Assembly (NCBI GenBank): GCA_009911065.1
Contig: QXWR01000001.1
Span: 1-64,000, forward strand
Direction: 5' to 3'
Length of the DNA stretch: 64,000 nucleotides
Source of the DNA: Clostridiaceae bacterium
GTDB lineage: Bacteria > Bacillota > Clostridia > Lachnospirales > Lachnospiraceae
Shown: positions 42,391 through 50,885 of the stretch, piece by piece
Layout: every line of letters begins with the position of its first letter
Position numbering within the stretch: the stretch's first letter is position 1
Translations under genes and position numbers: made by a program
The notes under the pieces: model-generated
The model's input: the letters and a program-made list of their open reading frames with translations, nothing else
What the model was told of the DNA's origin: nothing
Databases searched by the model: none

Positions 42391-42753
42391 CTAAACAATC
42401 TCCGCTCCAAAAGGCATCAGCGCCAGCTTTGCCAGCTTAAACTGCTGCAGGCCAAAGGGAATCCCGATCACGGTCACACAGAGCAAAAGTCCCAAAAACA
42501 GATGTTCCAAAGCCAAAGGCAATCCTGATACCAAAAGCCAGATCACATTCAAAATAAATGACCCAGCTCCGCCCCCATACACCACCTCTTTTCCAAAAGG
42601 AAAAAAACTTAAAGATGCCAGTTTAAAGCACTGCAGCCCTACCGGCATTCCGATAATTGTGATACACCAAAAACATCCGGCCAAACACCAGCTTAAGCCG
42701 CTGATCAATCCTCCGCACACAAACCAGATCACATTTCCCAGACAACCCATCAT
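42391..42753 (-). CDS. YccF domain membrane protein
   Basis: 120 residues made of two similar YccF repeats, each with a membrane helix pair and the motif IGIPVGLQxFKLAxLxxxPFG (here GMPVGLQCFKLASLSFFPFG and GIPFGLQQFKLAKLALMPFG). Four membrane segments predicted. Function unknown; domain also found in E. coli YccF. AAAGGAG precedes the ATG. Confidence 0.92.
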   Translation of the reverse strand: MMGCLGNVIWFVCGGLISGLSWCLAGCFWCITIIGMPVGLQCFKLASLSFFPFGKEVVYGGGAGSFILNVIWLLVSGLPLALEHLFLGLLLCVTVIGIPFGLQQFKLAKLALMPFGAEIV

Positions 42754-42790
42754 TCTGTCTCCTTTCTATTAAACGGAATGTGCATGTACA

Positions 42791-42842
42791 AAAAAATCCT
42801 TGAAACGCTGGCATTTGATAACAAATCCAGTATTCTCAAGGA
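42791..42842 (-). terminator. Terminator of the tRNA-Phe/tRNA-Gly transcript
   Basis: On minus, TCCTTGA (42842-42836) pairs with TCAAGGA (42803-42797), plus inner CTGG/CCAG, followed by a six-T run (42796-42791). Confidence 0.8.
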
Positions 42843-42853
42843 TAAAACAAAAG

Positions 42854-42926
42854 AGCGACAGACGGGACTCGAACCCGCGACCCCGACCTTGGCAAGGTCG
42901 TACTCCACCAACTGAGCCACTGTCGC
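42854..42926 (-). tRNA. tRNA-Gly (anticodon GCC)
   Basis: 73 bases on minus. Acceptor GCGACAG/CTGTCGC, anticodon stem-loop CGACCTTGCCAAGGTCG, T-loop GGTTCGAGTCC. Discriminator T. Decodes GGC/GGT. Confidence 0.95.
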
Positions 42927-43000
42927 ATATGATTCTTTCAACAAAGGAAATTCTACCACATTCTCAGAAAAAAATCAACTATTTTTAAAAAATTATTCAA

Positions 43001-43073
<73 letters not shown>

Positions 43074-43091
43074 GTCTGAATTACTTTTCTC

Positions 43092-43120
43092 ATATTACCT
43101 TATATTCCTGATTTTGTCAA
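43092..43120 (-). promoter_or_regulatory. Promoter of the tRNA-Phe/tRNA-Gly unit
   Basis: On minus, perfect TTGACA (43120-43115), 17 bp, TAATAT (43097-43092). Confidence 0.85.
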
Positions 43121-43264
43121 TATCGAATCCATTATATCTCACGGCGAACGTATGGTTTGGGAAAATACATCGAGTTTTTCATAGTAGGTGGATTGGGATT
43201 TAGGGAAAAAACGAAAGATACATTCAAGATTTCCATTTGTAAATAGAAACTTTCATTCATAACC

Positions 43265-43293
43265 TTAACAAATTGAGAAAAATGGTTTAAAAT
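43265..43293 (+). promoter_or_regulatory. Promoter of the HD protein gene
   Basis: TTAACA (43265-43270), 17 bp, TAAAAT (43288-43293). Confidence 0.65.
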
Positions 43294-43340
43294 GAATAAA
43301 AAACAGAAAGACAACACAGTTGTCATGTCAGGAGGATGTT

Positions 43341-43922
43341 ATGGAAAGCCAGATTACAAGAAAAGAAGCGCTGGAACTTTTGAAAGAGCACAACCAGGAA
43401 CCGTTTCATATTTTACATGGGCTTACAGTGGAGGGCGTAATGCGGTGGTATGCACGGGAGTTAGGATATGGTGCCGAGGAAGATTTTTGGGGAATAACCG
43501 GACTGCTGCATGATATTGATTTTGAAAAGTTTCCCCAACAGCATTGTGTTAAAGCGCCGGAACTTTTGCGGGCCGGGGGCGTGGGAGAGGATATGATTCA
43601 TTCTATCTGTTCCCACGGCTATGGACTTTGCAGTGATGTGGAGCCGGTTCATGAGATGGAAAAGGTGCTGTTCGCGGCAGATGAGCTGACCGGACTGATT
43701 GGAGCGGCTGCAAAGATGCGCCCTTCTAAAAGCTGCAAAGATATGGAGGTATCCAGTTTAAAGAAGAAGTTTAAAGATAAGAAATTTGCTGCCGGATGTT
43801 CGCGGGATGTGATTCGTCAGGGGGCTGAACGGCTGGGGTGGGAGTTGGATGAACTGTTTGCTAAAACCATTGAGGCCATGCGGTCCTGCGAAGATGCAAT
43901 CGCAGAAGAGATGGAATACTAG
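43341..43922 (+). CDS. HD (HDIG-like) domain hydrolase
   Basis: 193 residues from ATG 43341 (AGGAGG, 5 bases). HD metal ligands: H in FHILHGLTVEG, HD in ITGLLHDIDFEKFP, H in SICSHGYG, D in LFAADELTGLI. Typical of phosphohydrolases acting on nucleotides or phosphate monoesters; substrate unknown. C-terminal helices have KKFKDKKFA. Monocistronic. Confidence 0.88.
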   Translation: MESQITRKEALELLKEHNQEPFHILHGLTVEGVMRWYARELGYGAEEDFWGITGLLHDIDFEKFPQQHCVKAPELLRAGGVGEDMIHSICSHGYGLCSDVEPVHEMEKVLFAADELTGLIGAAAKMRPSKSCKDMEVSSLKKKFKDKKFAAGCSRDVIRQGAERLGWELDELFAKTIEAMRSCEDAIAEEMEY

Positions 43923-43981
43923 ACCTTTTTTCAAACACACTTTGGAACGGCTTTAAAATATAAGAAATGAAGTTTCCTGCG

Positions 43982-44010
43982 TTGTATTTTCATTAAAATT
44001 GTGCTATACT
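43982..44010 (+). promoter_or_regulatory. Promoter of the 41-residue peptide gene
   Basis: TTGTAT (43982-43987), 17 bp, TGC-TATACT (44002-44010), an extended -10. Confidence 0.75.
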
Positions 44011-44061
44011 GAGACACAAGGTCAGTAACGGGACGAAAGAAATGGAGCAGGAGGAAACAGA

Positions 44062-44187
44062 ATGGAACTGATGTATTTTATGGCAGGTGTGTTGTTGATC
44101 ATTATTTTTGCTGTTGTCGCCACGGTGACTACGGTAGCCAGTACAGCAGCCGTCATCGCAATGGAAGAGGAAGACGACGAAGATTGA
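44062..44187 (+). CDS. 41-residue membrane peptide with acidic tail
   Basis: MELMYFMAGVLLIII opens a single membrane helix (about 5-33, rich in Val/Ala/Thr), ending in the acidic tail MEEEDDED. Supported by AGGAGG at 7-base spacing, an extended -10 promoter and a terminator, so it is a deliberate single-gene unit despite its size. N-terminus probably outside, acidic tail in the cytosol or the reverse; topology uncertain. I do not recognise it. Small single-span proteins of this kind often modulate larger membrane complexes (inference). Confidence 0.75.
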   Translation: MELMYFMAGVLLIIIFAVVATVTTVASTAAVIAMEEEDDED

Positions 44188-44253
44188 CATTCGAGTTTGG
44201 ATAACCCTTGAACATTTTACGAGTTTATATAGAAAGGGTTTGAGAAAAAGAAG

Positions 44254-44294
44254 AAATCCGACAGAATCTTTTTAAAAGAGTCTGCCGGATTTTT
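44254..44294. terminator. Shared terminator of the 41-residue peptide gene and feoA
   Basis: AAATCCG-A-CAGA (44254-44265) pairs with TCTG-C-CGGATTT (44281-44292), T-run on plus; on minus it follows the feoA stop and is also T-rich. Confidence 0.75.
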
Positions 44295-44529
44295 ACTCTG
44301 GGGAGATTTTTACAAAAATTTCGTTGGCATATTCCCGGCGCAGGGCTAAAACCACTCCCCGTACCCGATAGACGCCCATGCTTTTGCGGAAAGGTTTGCG
44401 AATACACTGCAGTTTTTCGCCAGGAGCAAATCCAAGATCAATGAGAAGTTGTCTGGTACATGATTCACTGGCAAGCCATACCACTTTTGCAGTTTCGTCT
44501 GGATTCATGTAATTTAAAGGAAGAACCAT
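44293..44529 (-). CDS. feoA: FeoA domain protein
   Basis: 78 residues, an SH3-like FeoA domain: MVLPLNYMNPDETAKVVWLAS, LLIDLGFAPGEKLQCIRK and YRVRGVVLALRREYANEIFV. FeoA assists the FeoB iron(II) permease; FeoB is not nearby, so this may be a stand-alone copy. Start at 44529 has AAAGGAG 9 bases upstream and gives the usual length. Confidence 0.88.
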   Translation of the reverse strand: MVLPLNYMNPDETAKVVWLASESCTRQLLIDLGFAPGEKLQCIRKPFRKSMGVYRVRGVVLALRREYANEIFVKISPE

Positions 44530-44679
44530 TTCTTCCTGCTCCTTTGGATATGGTTTGTTATTGATACTATATGGAGGAAGGTCTTTTTTGGTGATACCGA
44601 ATGAAACGCTGTTTGGATAGAAAAGTAAAATAAAAAAGTGAAATAAAAGAGAAGAAGACAAAACAGACAGGAAAATGTC

Positions 44680-44869
44680 AAAAACAAGAAACCCACCGAG
44701 GGGTCGGTGGGTTTCTTGCGTTACTTTTGGGAATGGTAGGTATACAAATAAAAGAAAATGGTTTTAGGGGGGCCTGCCAGAATTACTCCTGGCAGGTATG
44801 AGTATGAAAAAGCTTTATTATTTCAAGTATAGGCTTGAAATAAAGGCTCATTACCCTTTCGGATAATGT
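44680..44869 (-). ncRNA. Candidate minus-strand structured noncoding RNA
   Basis: Four hairpins in order on minus: CATTATCC-GAAA-GGGTAATG (44868-44849, with a GNRA loop and a G-U pair possible only on this strand); CTTTATTTCAAG with CTTGAAATAATAAAG (44845-44813); CCTGCCAG with CTGGCAGG (44796-44773); and a 14-bp terminator stem (44718-44685) followed by TTTTT. A -10 TATACT lies at 44881-44876, placing the 5' end at the first hairpin. A TTGACA (44898-44893) is only 11 bp from it. No ORF. Not recognised as a known class. Confidence 0.6.
44685..44718 (-). terminator. 14-bp perfect terminator hairpin
   Basis: CAAGAAACCCACCG (44685-44698) and CGGTGGGTTTCTTG (44705-44718), loop of 6. The T-run is on the minus strand, so it ends a leftward transcript. 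Confidence 0.85.
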
Positions 44870-45037
44870 ACTTAAAGTATAAAGAACATTTGTGTCAAAA
44901 GTGTGACTCTACCATAAAAAAAATATAAACAAAATAAAAAATAAAAAAACCCTTTCAAAAACCCCCATATTTGTATATAATATAAAGAAAAGAAAAAAGA
45001 GTCAAGCTGTGTCATATATATGTTTGAATGAATCGGA

Positions 45038-45065
45038 TTGACATTTAAAATAATGTAAATACTGT
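45038..45065 (+). promoter_or_regulatory. Possible mreB promoter
   Basis: Perfect TTGACA (45038-45043), 16 bp, weak TACTGT (45060-45065). Another TATAAT lies at 44976-44981. Confidence 0.4.
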
Positions 45066-45116
45066 TAATGTTGGAAAACAATGGAATAGAAGGAACAAAC
45101 AGGAGGACAAATAGGA

Positions 45117-46121
45117 ATGTTGGTATCCAATGACATCGGAATCGATCTAGGTACAGCTAGTATTTTGGTATATATTAAAGGTAAAGGCGTGGTTTTAAAA
45201 GAGCCGTCTGTGGTGGCGACAGATCGGGATTCTGGACGTATTATGGCCATTGGCGAGGAGGCGCGTCTGATGATCGGAAGAACGCCGGGGAATATTATTG
45301 CCATACGTCCATTGCGTCAAGGCGTGATTTCCGATTATACTGTGACAGAAAAAATGTTAAAATATTTTATTACAAAGGCAGTTGGAAAAAGAACCCTCCG
45401 AAAGCCCAGGATTGCTGTATGTATTCCCAGCGGGGCTACGGAAGTGGAGCGGAAGGCAGTAGAAGACGCTACTTACAATGCAGGAGCAAGAGATGTGGCG
45501 ATCATTGAGGAGCCGGTTGCGGCTGCTATCGGTGCAGGAATTGACATTTCCAAGGCATGTGGAAATATGATTGTGGATATTGGAGGCGGTACGGCAGATA
45601 TTGCGGTGATTTCTCTGGGGGGTCCTGTGGTAAGTACCTCCATCAAGGTGGCAGGAGATGATTTTGACGAGGCATTGGTCCGTTATATGAGGAAAAAGCA
45701 CAATCTTCTCATTGGTGAGCGAACTGCTGAGGAAATCAAGATCAACATCGGAGCTGCTTATCGCAGGCCGGAGGTGCTGACCATGGAGGTTCGGGGAAGA
45801 AACCTGGTGACTGGTCTTCCCAAAACCATTGTGGTAACTTCCGACGAGACCCTGGAAGCCTTGCGAGAGCCTGCTATGCAGATTGTAGATGCAGTCCATA
45901 ATGTGCTGGAGCGGACTCCGCCAGAGCTGGCAGCAGACATTTTTGACCGGGGTATTGTGATGACGGGCGGCGGCGCACTGCTCAATGGCTTGGACCAGCT
46001 GATTGAGGAAAAGTCCGGAATTACAACCATGGTGGCGGAAGATCCGCTGACAGCAGTAGCCATTGGAACGGGCAAATATATTGAATTTCAGCACGGGGAT
46101 TTTAGAGCACGTGACTATTAA
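45117..46121 (+). CDS. mreB: MreB/Mbl family rod-shape actin homologue
   Basis: 334 residues: phosphate-1 motif NDIGIDLGTASILVY, IAVCIPSGATEVERKAVEDA, phosphate-2 IVDIGGGTADIAVISLGG, and adenosine motif IVMTGGGALLNGLDQLI. Forms membrane-bound filaments guiding elongasome wall synthesis. No mreC/mreD follow, which fits an Mbl or MreBH paralogue; which one is not decidable here. AGGAGG is 10 bases upstream. Confidence 0.95.
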   Translation: MLVSNDIGIDLGTASILVYIKGKGVVLKEPSVVATDRDSGRIMAIGEEARLMIGRTPGNIIAIRPLRQGVISDYTVTEKMLKYFITKAVGKRTLRKPRIAVCIPSGATEVERKAVEDATYNAGARDVAIIEEPVAAAIGAGIDISKACGNMIVDIGGGTADIAVISLGGPVVSTSIKVAGDDFDEALVRYMRKKHNLLIGERTAEEIKINIGAAYRRPEVLTMEVRGRNLVTGLPKTIVVTSDETLEALREPAMQIVDAVHNVLERTPPELAADIFDRGIVMTGGGALLNGLDQLIEEKSGITTMVAEDPLTAVAIGTGKYIEFQHGDFRARDY

Positions 46122-46151
46122 TGGGATATAAGGAGCACTCCTGGCGCAAAT

Positions 46152-48407
46152 ATGGCGACAATAACAGGATATGTAGAAAAAATAAAATTTCGGAATGAAG
46201 AAAACGGCTATTCCGTCCTGGCAGTAGAGTCTGGCGGACAGGAGTTTGTGCTGGTGGGAACCTTTCCTTATATTGGAGAAGGGGATCAGATTGAGGCACA
46301 AGGACGGATGACTGAGCACCCGGTTTATGGGGAGCAGCTTCAGGTGGAAAAATATGAATTAAAAACCCCGGAAGATACTGTGTCCATGGAGCGGTATTTG
46401 GGTTCCGGGGCAATCCGGGGAGTGAAGGCGGCTTTGGCGGCCCGCATTGTGCGGCGTTTTAAGGCAGATACGTTCCGGATTATTGAGGAAGAACCAGAGC
46501 GTCTGGCGGAAGTGAAGGGGATCAGTGAGAAGCTGGCCCGCTCCATTTCCCAGCAGATGGAAGAGAAGAAGGAGATGCGTCAGGCCATGATGTTTCTCCA
46601 GGGATATGGGATTTCCATGAATCTGGCATTGAAGATTTACCAGGAATATGGTCATCAGCTGTATGGAATCATTAAGGAAAATCCTTACAAACTGGCAGAT
46701 GATATTTATGGAGTCGGTTTTAAGATGGCAGATGAGATTGCCGGACGGGTGGGGATTGTCATGGATTCGGATTACCGGATTCGGAGCGGAATCTTTTACT
46801 GTCTGGTTCAGTCAACGGGAAATGGCCATACCTATCTGCCCAAAGAGGAATTGTTGAAAAATGCCTCTGAGCTTCTTGGCGTTATGCCTGATGTCATGGA
46901 AAAGCATTTGATGGATTTGCAGATGGACAAGAAAATCGTGGTAAAGGCAGGAGAAGGGGAATTATCTCCGGAATCCCAAACCACCGGCACACATGTGTAT
47001 GCGTCTCAATATTACTATATGGAGATGAACGCTGCCCGAATGCTTCATGACTTGAATATTCGAGGCAGCCAGCCAGAGGATGGGATTCGCCGGAAATTGG
47101 AACAAATCTGTGCAAAAGAGGGGATTGAACCAGATGAAATGCAGCTGCAGGCAGTGGTTCAGGCGGTCAACAGCGGACTTCTGATTCTCACAGGGGGTCC
47201 TGGCACAGGAAAAACCACCACGATCAATACAATTATCCGCTATTTTGAACAGGAGGAGATGACGATTCTCCTTGCAGCACCCACAGGCAGAGCGGCAAAG
47301 CGCATGACCGAGGCCACTGGCTATGAGGCAAAGACCATTCACCGGCTGTTGGAGCTAAACGGAGCGCCAGATGACGACCGAGGAATCATGGGGATGCGTT
47401 TTGAAAAAGGGGAGGAGAACCCTTTGGATGCAGATGCCATTATCATTGACGAAACTTCCATGGTGGACATTTATTTGATTCATGCTCTGTTAAAAGCAAT
47501 CAGCCCAGGAACCCGTTTGATTCTGGTGGGAGACGTAAATCAGCTGCCCAGCGTTGGGGCAGGAAATGTGCTGCGGGATATGATCGAGTCGGAAATGTTT
47601 CCAGTGGTGCGTTTAAACCGGATTTTCCGGCAGGCGGCAGAGAGCGATATTATTGTCAATGCACACCGGATTCATGGAGGAGAACAGATTCCTTTGGGAA
47701 AGCCGAGTAAGGATTTTTTGTTTATCCGGGGGGACCAGCCAGACGGAATCATTGGTTCTATGATTGCGCTTATAAAGGACAAGCTCCCCAAATATGTTCA
47801 GGCGGATTCCTTTGACATTCAGATTATGACTCCCATGCGCAAAGGCGCCTTGGGGGTGGAGCGGCTGAACCGCATTCTTCAGGAGCACCTAAATCCGGCC
47901 TCACCTGCAAAGGCAGAAAAAGAAACTGGTCAGACGGTTTTCCGGGTGGGAGACAAGGTAATGCAGATCAAAAACAACTACCAGATGGAGTGGGAGATTC
48001 GCAGCCGTCATGGGATTGTGACAGACAGTGGTACTGGCGTTTTTAACGGAGATATTGGAATCATCCGGGAGATTAACGGCTTTTCAGAAGAGATGACAGT
48101 GGAGTTTGACGAAGGGCGAATGGTAAATTACGGATTTCGTCAGCTGGAAGAGCTGGAACTGGCGTATGCGATTACCATACATAAATCTCAGGGCAGCGAA
48201 TATCCGGCAGTGGTAATTCCCGTTCATTCCGGTCCACGGATGCTTATGACCCGGAATCTGATCTACACAGCAGTAACCCGCGCACGCAAATGCGTCTGTC
48301 TGGTAGGGATTCCAGAGATGTTTCAGGTGATGGTGGACAATGAAATTGAGCAGAAGCGATATACTGGGTTAAAGGCGCGAATCCGAGAGATCGGAGCGTT
48401 TGCATAA
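46152..48407 (+). CDS. recD2: ATP-dependent helicase RecD2
   Basis: 751 residues, SF1B 5'-3' DNA helicase. N-terminal OB-like domain (MATITGYVEKIKFRNEENGYSVL), helix-hairpin-helix region (LAEVKGISEKLARSI), Walker A TGGPGTGKTTTINTI, motif II AIIIDETSMVD, motif III LVGDVNQLPSVGAGNVL and the C-terminal UvrD_C_2 with AYAITIHKSQGSEYPAVVIP. RecD2 acts without RecBC in replication-fork repair. Complete. Starts 30 bases after mreB with no near ribosome-binding site. Confidence 0.95.
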   Translation: MATITGYVEKIKFRNEENGYSVLAVESGGQEFVLVGTFPYIGEGDQIEAQGRMTEHPVYGEQLQVEKYELKTPEDTVSMERYLGSGAIRGVKAALAARIVRRFKADTFRIIEEEPERLAEVKGISEKLARSISQQMEEKKEMRQAMMFLQGYGISMNLALKIYQEYGHQLYGIIKENPYKLADDIYGVGFKMADEIAGRVGIVMDSDYRIRSGIFYCLVQSTGNGHTYLPKEELLKNASELLGVMPDVMEKHLMDLQMDKKIVVKAGEGELSPESQTTGTHVYASQYYYMEMNAARMLHDLNIRGSQPEDGIRRKLEQICAKEGIEPDEMQLQAVVQAVNSGLLILTGGPGTGKTTTINTIIRYFEQEEMTILLAAPTGRAAKRMTEATGYEAKTIHRLLELNGAPDDDRGIMGMRFEKGEENPLDADAIIIDETSMVDIYLIHALLKAISPGTRLILVGDVNQLPSVGAGNVLRDMIESEMFPVVRLNRIFRQAAESDIIVNAHRIHGGEQIPLGKPSKDFLFIRGDQPDGIIGSMIALIKDKLPKYVQADSFDIQIMTPMRKGALGVERLNRILQEHLNPASPAKAEKETGQTVFRVGDKVMQIKNNYQMEWEIRSRHGIVTDSGTGVFNGDIGIIREINGFSEEMTVEFDEGRMVNYGFRQLEELELAYAITIHKSQGSEYPAVVIPVHSGPRMLMTRNLIYTAVTRARKCVCLVGIPEMFQVMVDNEIEQKRYTGLKARIREIGAFA

Positions 48408-48453
48408 ATTCAAGTCGATGAAAAGACAGATACGTCAAAAAGACAGGAGGGGC

Positions 48454-49203
48454 ATGAACCAGAGATTATCTCAATGGACCTTATGGTTGGGAAATGAATT
48501 TACAGATCTTTTGTTCCCCCGCAGATGTCCGGTCTGCGGCGGCATTGTGACGCCTAAGGAGGAGATGGTCTGCGTTCCTTGCCGGGAAAAGCTTTCTGTG
48601 GTAAGACAGCCTGTGTGCAAAAAGTGCGGCAAGGAAGTGGCGGATGAAAAGGTGGAATATTGTCTGGACTGTACACGCCACAAAAGAACATTTGAGTCTG
48701 GCAGAGCGCTTTTAAACTATAATGAAGCAGCCAGCCGTTCTATGGCGGCAATCAAATATAAAAACCGAAGAGAATACCTGGACTTTTACGGTGCGGCCAT
48801 GGGGCGGCGCTTTGGCAGGGTGGTGAGGGAATGGAAAGCGGAAGCACTGGTTCCGGTTCCGGTCCATCCTTCCCGTCGGCGCATTCGGGGATTTAATCAG
48901 GCAGAAGAGCTGGCCAGACGTCTGAGCCGGGAATGGGGGATTTTGGTAGATGCGGACCTTTTGATACGGGACCGGAAAACCATGCCTCAGCGGGACTTAA
49001 ATCCGGCAGAGCGTCTGAAGAACCTTCAAAAGGCGTTCCAGATAAATCCAGCTTGGACTGGCAAAGACATGTGGAACCGGGTGGCGCTGGTGGATGACAT
49101 TTACACGACGGGAAGCACCATAGAGGCATGTTCCAGAGTGTTAAGGGAAGCAGGAGTGAAAGAGGTTTACTTCCTGGCGGTTTGCATTGGCAATGGGCTG
49201 TAA
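48454..49203 (+). CDS. comF: ComF family protein
   Basis: 249 residues. N-terminal zinc fingers (FPRRCPVCGG...CVPCR and CKKCGK...CLDC, about 20-75) followed by a phosphoribosyltransferase domain with VALVDDIYTTGSTIEACS. ComF works in DNA uptake (ComFC) in transformable bacteria, probably recruiting partners to single-stranded DNA. The ATG at 48454 has AGGAGGGG just upstream. Overlap with recD2 is avoided by this start. Confidence 0.9.
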   Translation: MNQRLSQWTLWLGNEFTDLLFPRRCPVCGGIVTPKEEMVCVPCREKLSVVRQPVCKKCGKEVADEKVEYCLDCTRHKRTFESGRALLNYNEAASRSMAAIKYKNRREYLDFYGAAMGRRFGRVVREWKAEALVPVPVHPSRRRIRGFNQAEELARRLSREWGILVDADLLIRDRKTMPQRDLNPAERLKNLQKAFQINPAWTGKDMWNRVALVDDIYTTGSTIEACSRVLREAGVKEVYFLAVCIGNGL

Positions 49204-49257
49204 CCGTTGGATTATGGCTTACAAAGGGGAGAAATCAAAGAATGTTTGGAAAAAAGA

Positions 49258-49286
49258 TTGACGCGGTTCCTTTGTTATGTTATAGT
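49258..49286 (+). promoter_or_regulatory. Promoter of the rpmG-secE-nusG-rplK-rplA unit
   Basis: TTGACG (49258-49263), 17 bp, TATAGT (49281-49286). Confidence 0.8.
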
Positions 49287-49372
49287 AAGGTGGCGAATGG
49301 AAGAGCTTAGGTCTTTTTTTTGTGCTCAGAAAAAGACCGTGATTCAAGAAAATTTGAGTGGAGGTGGAAGTT

Positions 49373-49522
49373 GTGCGCACAAGAATTACACTGGCTTGTA
49401 CAGAATGCAAGCAGCGGAATTACAACATGACGAAGGATAAGAAGACCCATCCGGACCGCATGGAGACAAAGAAATACTGCAGATTTTGTAAGACTCATAC
49501 CCTGCATAAGGAAACCAAGTAA
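49373..49522 (+). CDS. rpmG: Ribosomal protein bL33 (zinc form)
   Basis: 49 residues from a GTG at 49373 (GGAGGT 7 bases upstream): [44 protein letters not shown]. Two CxxC pairs (C9/C12, C36/C39) bind zinc. Located just before secE as in most Firmicutes. Confidence 0.95.
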   Translation: MRTRITLACTECKQRNYNMTKDKKTHPDRMETKKYCRFCKTHTLHKETK

Positions 49523-49534
49523 GGAGTGTGAAGA

Positions 49535-49753
49535 ATGGCAGATACTACAAATACTGCAAAAGCTCCCAAGACAAGTTTTGTTAAGGGCCTGAAGGCTGAA
49601 TTCAAAAAGATTATCTGGCCAAATCAGGAGACGGTTGCCAAGCAGAGCGCGACAGTAATGGTGGTTACTATTTTGCTCGGCGCAGTGATCGCGCTTTTGG
49701 ACTATTTAATCAAGAGCGGTCTTAACGTCATTTTGTTTTTAGGACAAGGGTGA
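49535..49753 (+). CDS. secE: Preprotein translocase subunit SecE
   Basis: 72 residues with one membrane segment (about 42-62). KGLKAEFKKIIWPNQETVAKQS is the conserved amphipathic SecE motif. Part of SecYEG channel. AAGGAG upstream; tightly linked to nusG (4-base gap). Confidence 0.95.
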   Translation: MADTTNTAKAPKTSFVKGLKAEFKKIIWPNQETVAKQSATVMVVTILLGAVIALLDYLIKSGLNVILFLGQG

Positions 49754-49757
49754 TTTT

Positions 49758-50273
49758 ATGGCAGAAGCAAGATGGTATGTGGTCCATACCTATTCAGGCT
49801 ACGAGAACAAAGTAAAAGTAGACATTGAGAAGACCATTGAAAACCGTAATCTTCAGGAGCAGATTCTGGAGGTGTCCGTCCCTATGCTGGAAGTGGCAGA
49901 GATGAAGAACGGCGTGGAGAAGCTGGCGGACAAAAAGATGTTTCCAGGTTATGTGCTGATTCACATGGTTATGAACGACGACACCTGGTATGTAGTGCGG
50001 AACACCCGCGGCGTCACAGGATTTGTGGGTCCAGGGTCCAAGCCGGTTCCTTTAAGCGAGGAAGAGATGACAGGGCTTGGGTTTGCACGGAAGGATATAA
50101 CGCCGGAATATCAGGAAGGCGACATGATTGTTGTGACGGCAGGGGCCTGGAAGGACACAATTGGGTCCATTCAGACCATCAACGAAGGCAAGAAAACCCT
50201 TACGATCAATGTCGAGATGTTTGGCCGTGAAACACCGGTTGAACTTAGCTTCACGGAAGTGAAGAAAATGTAA
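49758..50273 (+). CDS. nusG: Transcription termination/antitermination factor NusG
   Basis: 171 residues: NGN domain (ARWYVVHTYSGYENKVKVDIEK...FPGYVLIHMVMNDDTWYVVRNTRGVTGFVG) and C-terminal KOW (EGDMIVVTAGAWKDTIGSIQTINEGKKTL). Binds RNA polymerase clamp and couples to ribosome or Rho. Complete. Confidence 0.97.
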   Translation: MAEARWYVVHTYSGYENKVKVDIEKTIENRNLQEQILEVSVPMLEVAEMKNGVEKLADKKMFPGYVLIHMVMNDDTWYVVRNTRGVTGFVGPGSKPVPLSEEEMTGLGFARKDITPEYQEGDMIVVTAGAWKDTIGSIQTINEGKKTLTINVEMFGRETPVELSFTEVKKM

Positions 50274-50279
50274 CACAAA

Positions 50280-50307
50280 GTGGGAGGGAAATCCCCGACA
50301 ATACCAC
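50280..50307 (+). promoter_or_regulatory. L1-binding-site mimic upstream of rplK (copy 1)
   Basis: A 28-base element GTGGGAGGG...CCCCGACAATACCAC. GTGG pairs with CCAC and GGG with CCC, leaving an asymmetric GA / CGACAATA loop that resembles the L1 site in 23S rRNA helix 76-77. Just before the rplK ribosome-binding site, fitting L1 autoregulation. Confidence 0.75.
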
Positions 50308-50326
50308 AATATAGGAGGTCATTATC

Positions 50327-50752
50327 ATGGCAAAGAAAGTAACTGGCTATATCAAATTACAGATTCCGGCAGGCAAGGCCACTCCGGCTCCGCCAGTAGG
50401 TCCCGCACTGGGTCAGCATGGCGTGAACATTGTGCAGTTTACCAAGGAGTTTAATGCAAGAACCGCAGATCAGGGCGACCTGATTATCCCGGTTGTAATT
50501 ACCGTGTATGCGGACAGAAGCTTTAGCTTTGTAACCAAAACTCCGCCGGCAGCTGTGTTGCTGAAAAAGTATTGCAAGATTAAATCTGGTTCCGCAGTTC
50601 CCAACAAGACAAAAGTGGCGACGATTTCCAAGGCTGATCTGCAAAAGATTGCTGAGACAAAGATGCCGGACTTAAATGCAGCAAGTCTTGAGGCGGCGAT
50701 GAGTATGATCGCAGGCACTGCAAGAAGTATGGGCATTACAGTTGGCGAATAA
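50327..50752 (+). CDS. rplK: Ribosomal protein uL11
   Basis: 141 residues: [56 protein letters not shown]. Binds the GTPase centre of 23S rRNA. TAGGAGGT upstream, preceded by the L1-type element. Confidence 0.98.
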   Translation: MAKKVTGYIKLQIPAGKATPAPPVGPALGQHGVNIVQFTKEFNARTADQGDLIIPVVITVYADRSFSFVTKTPPAAVLLKKYCKIKSGSAVPNKTKVATISKADLQKIAETKMPDLNAASLEAAMSMIAGTARSMGITVGE

Positions 50753-50842
50753 AAATTGAGGCAAAGGCCGAGGATGGGGGCTTTGGTCCCCTGGAAATGA
50801 AAGAAACTTTAGGCGCATATGCGTTTGAAGGGATGAAAAAGC

Positions 50843-50870
50843 GTGGGAGGGAAATCCCCGACAATACCAC
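50843..50870 (+). promoter_or_regulatory. L1-binding-site mimic upstream of rplA (copy 2)
   Basis: Identical in all 28 bases to the element at 50280-50307, and followed by the same TAGGAGGTCATT leader into the start codon. A duplicate control site for rplA. Confidence 0.75.
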
Positions 50871-50885
50871 TAGGAGGTCATTGAT

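Noticed and set aside
44293-44661. Longer 122-residue FeoA reading frame
   Set aside because: The extra N-terminal 44 residues are not FeoA-like, and a proper ribosome-binding site precedes the internal ATG at 44529.
44680-44869. 6S RNA
   Set aside because: Size is similar, but 5' and 3' ends are not complementary and there is no single rod with a central bubble.
45357-46319. 320-residue minus-strand ORF opposite mreB
   Set aside because: Antisense shadow without start signals or recognisable protein features.
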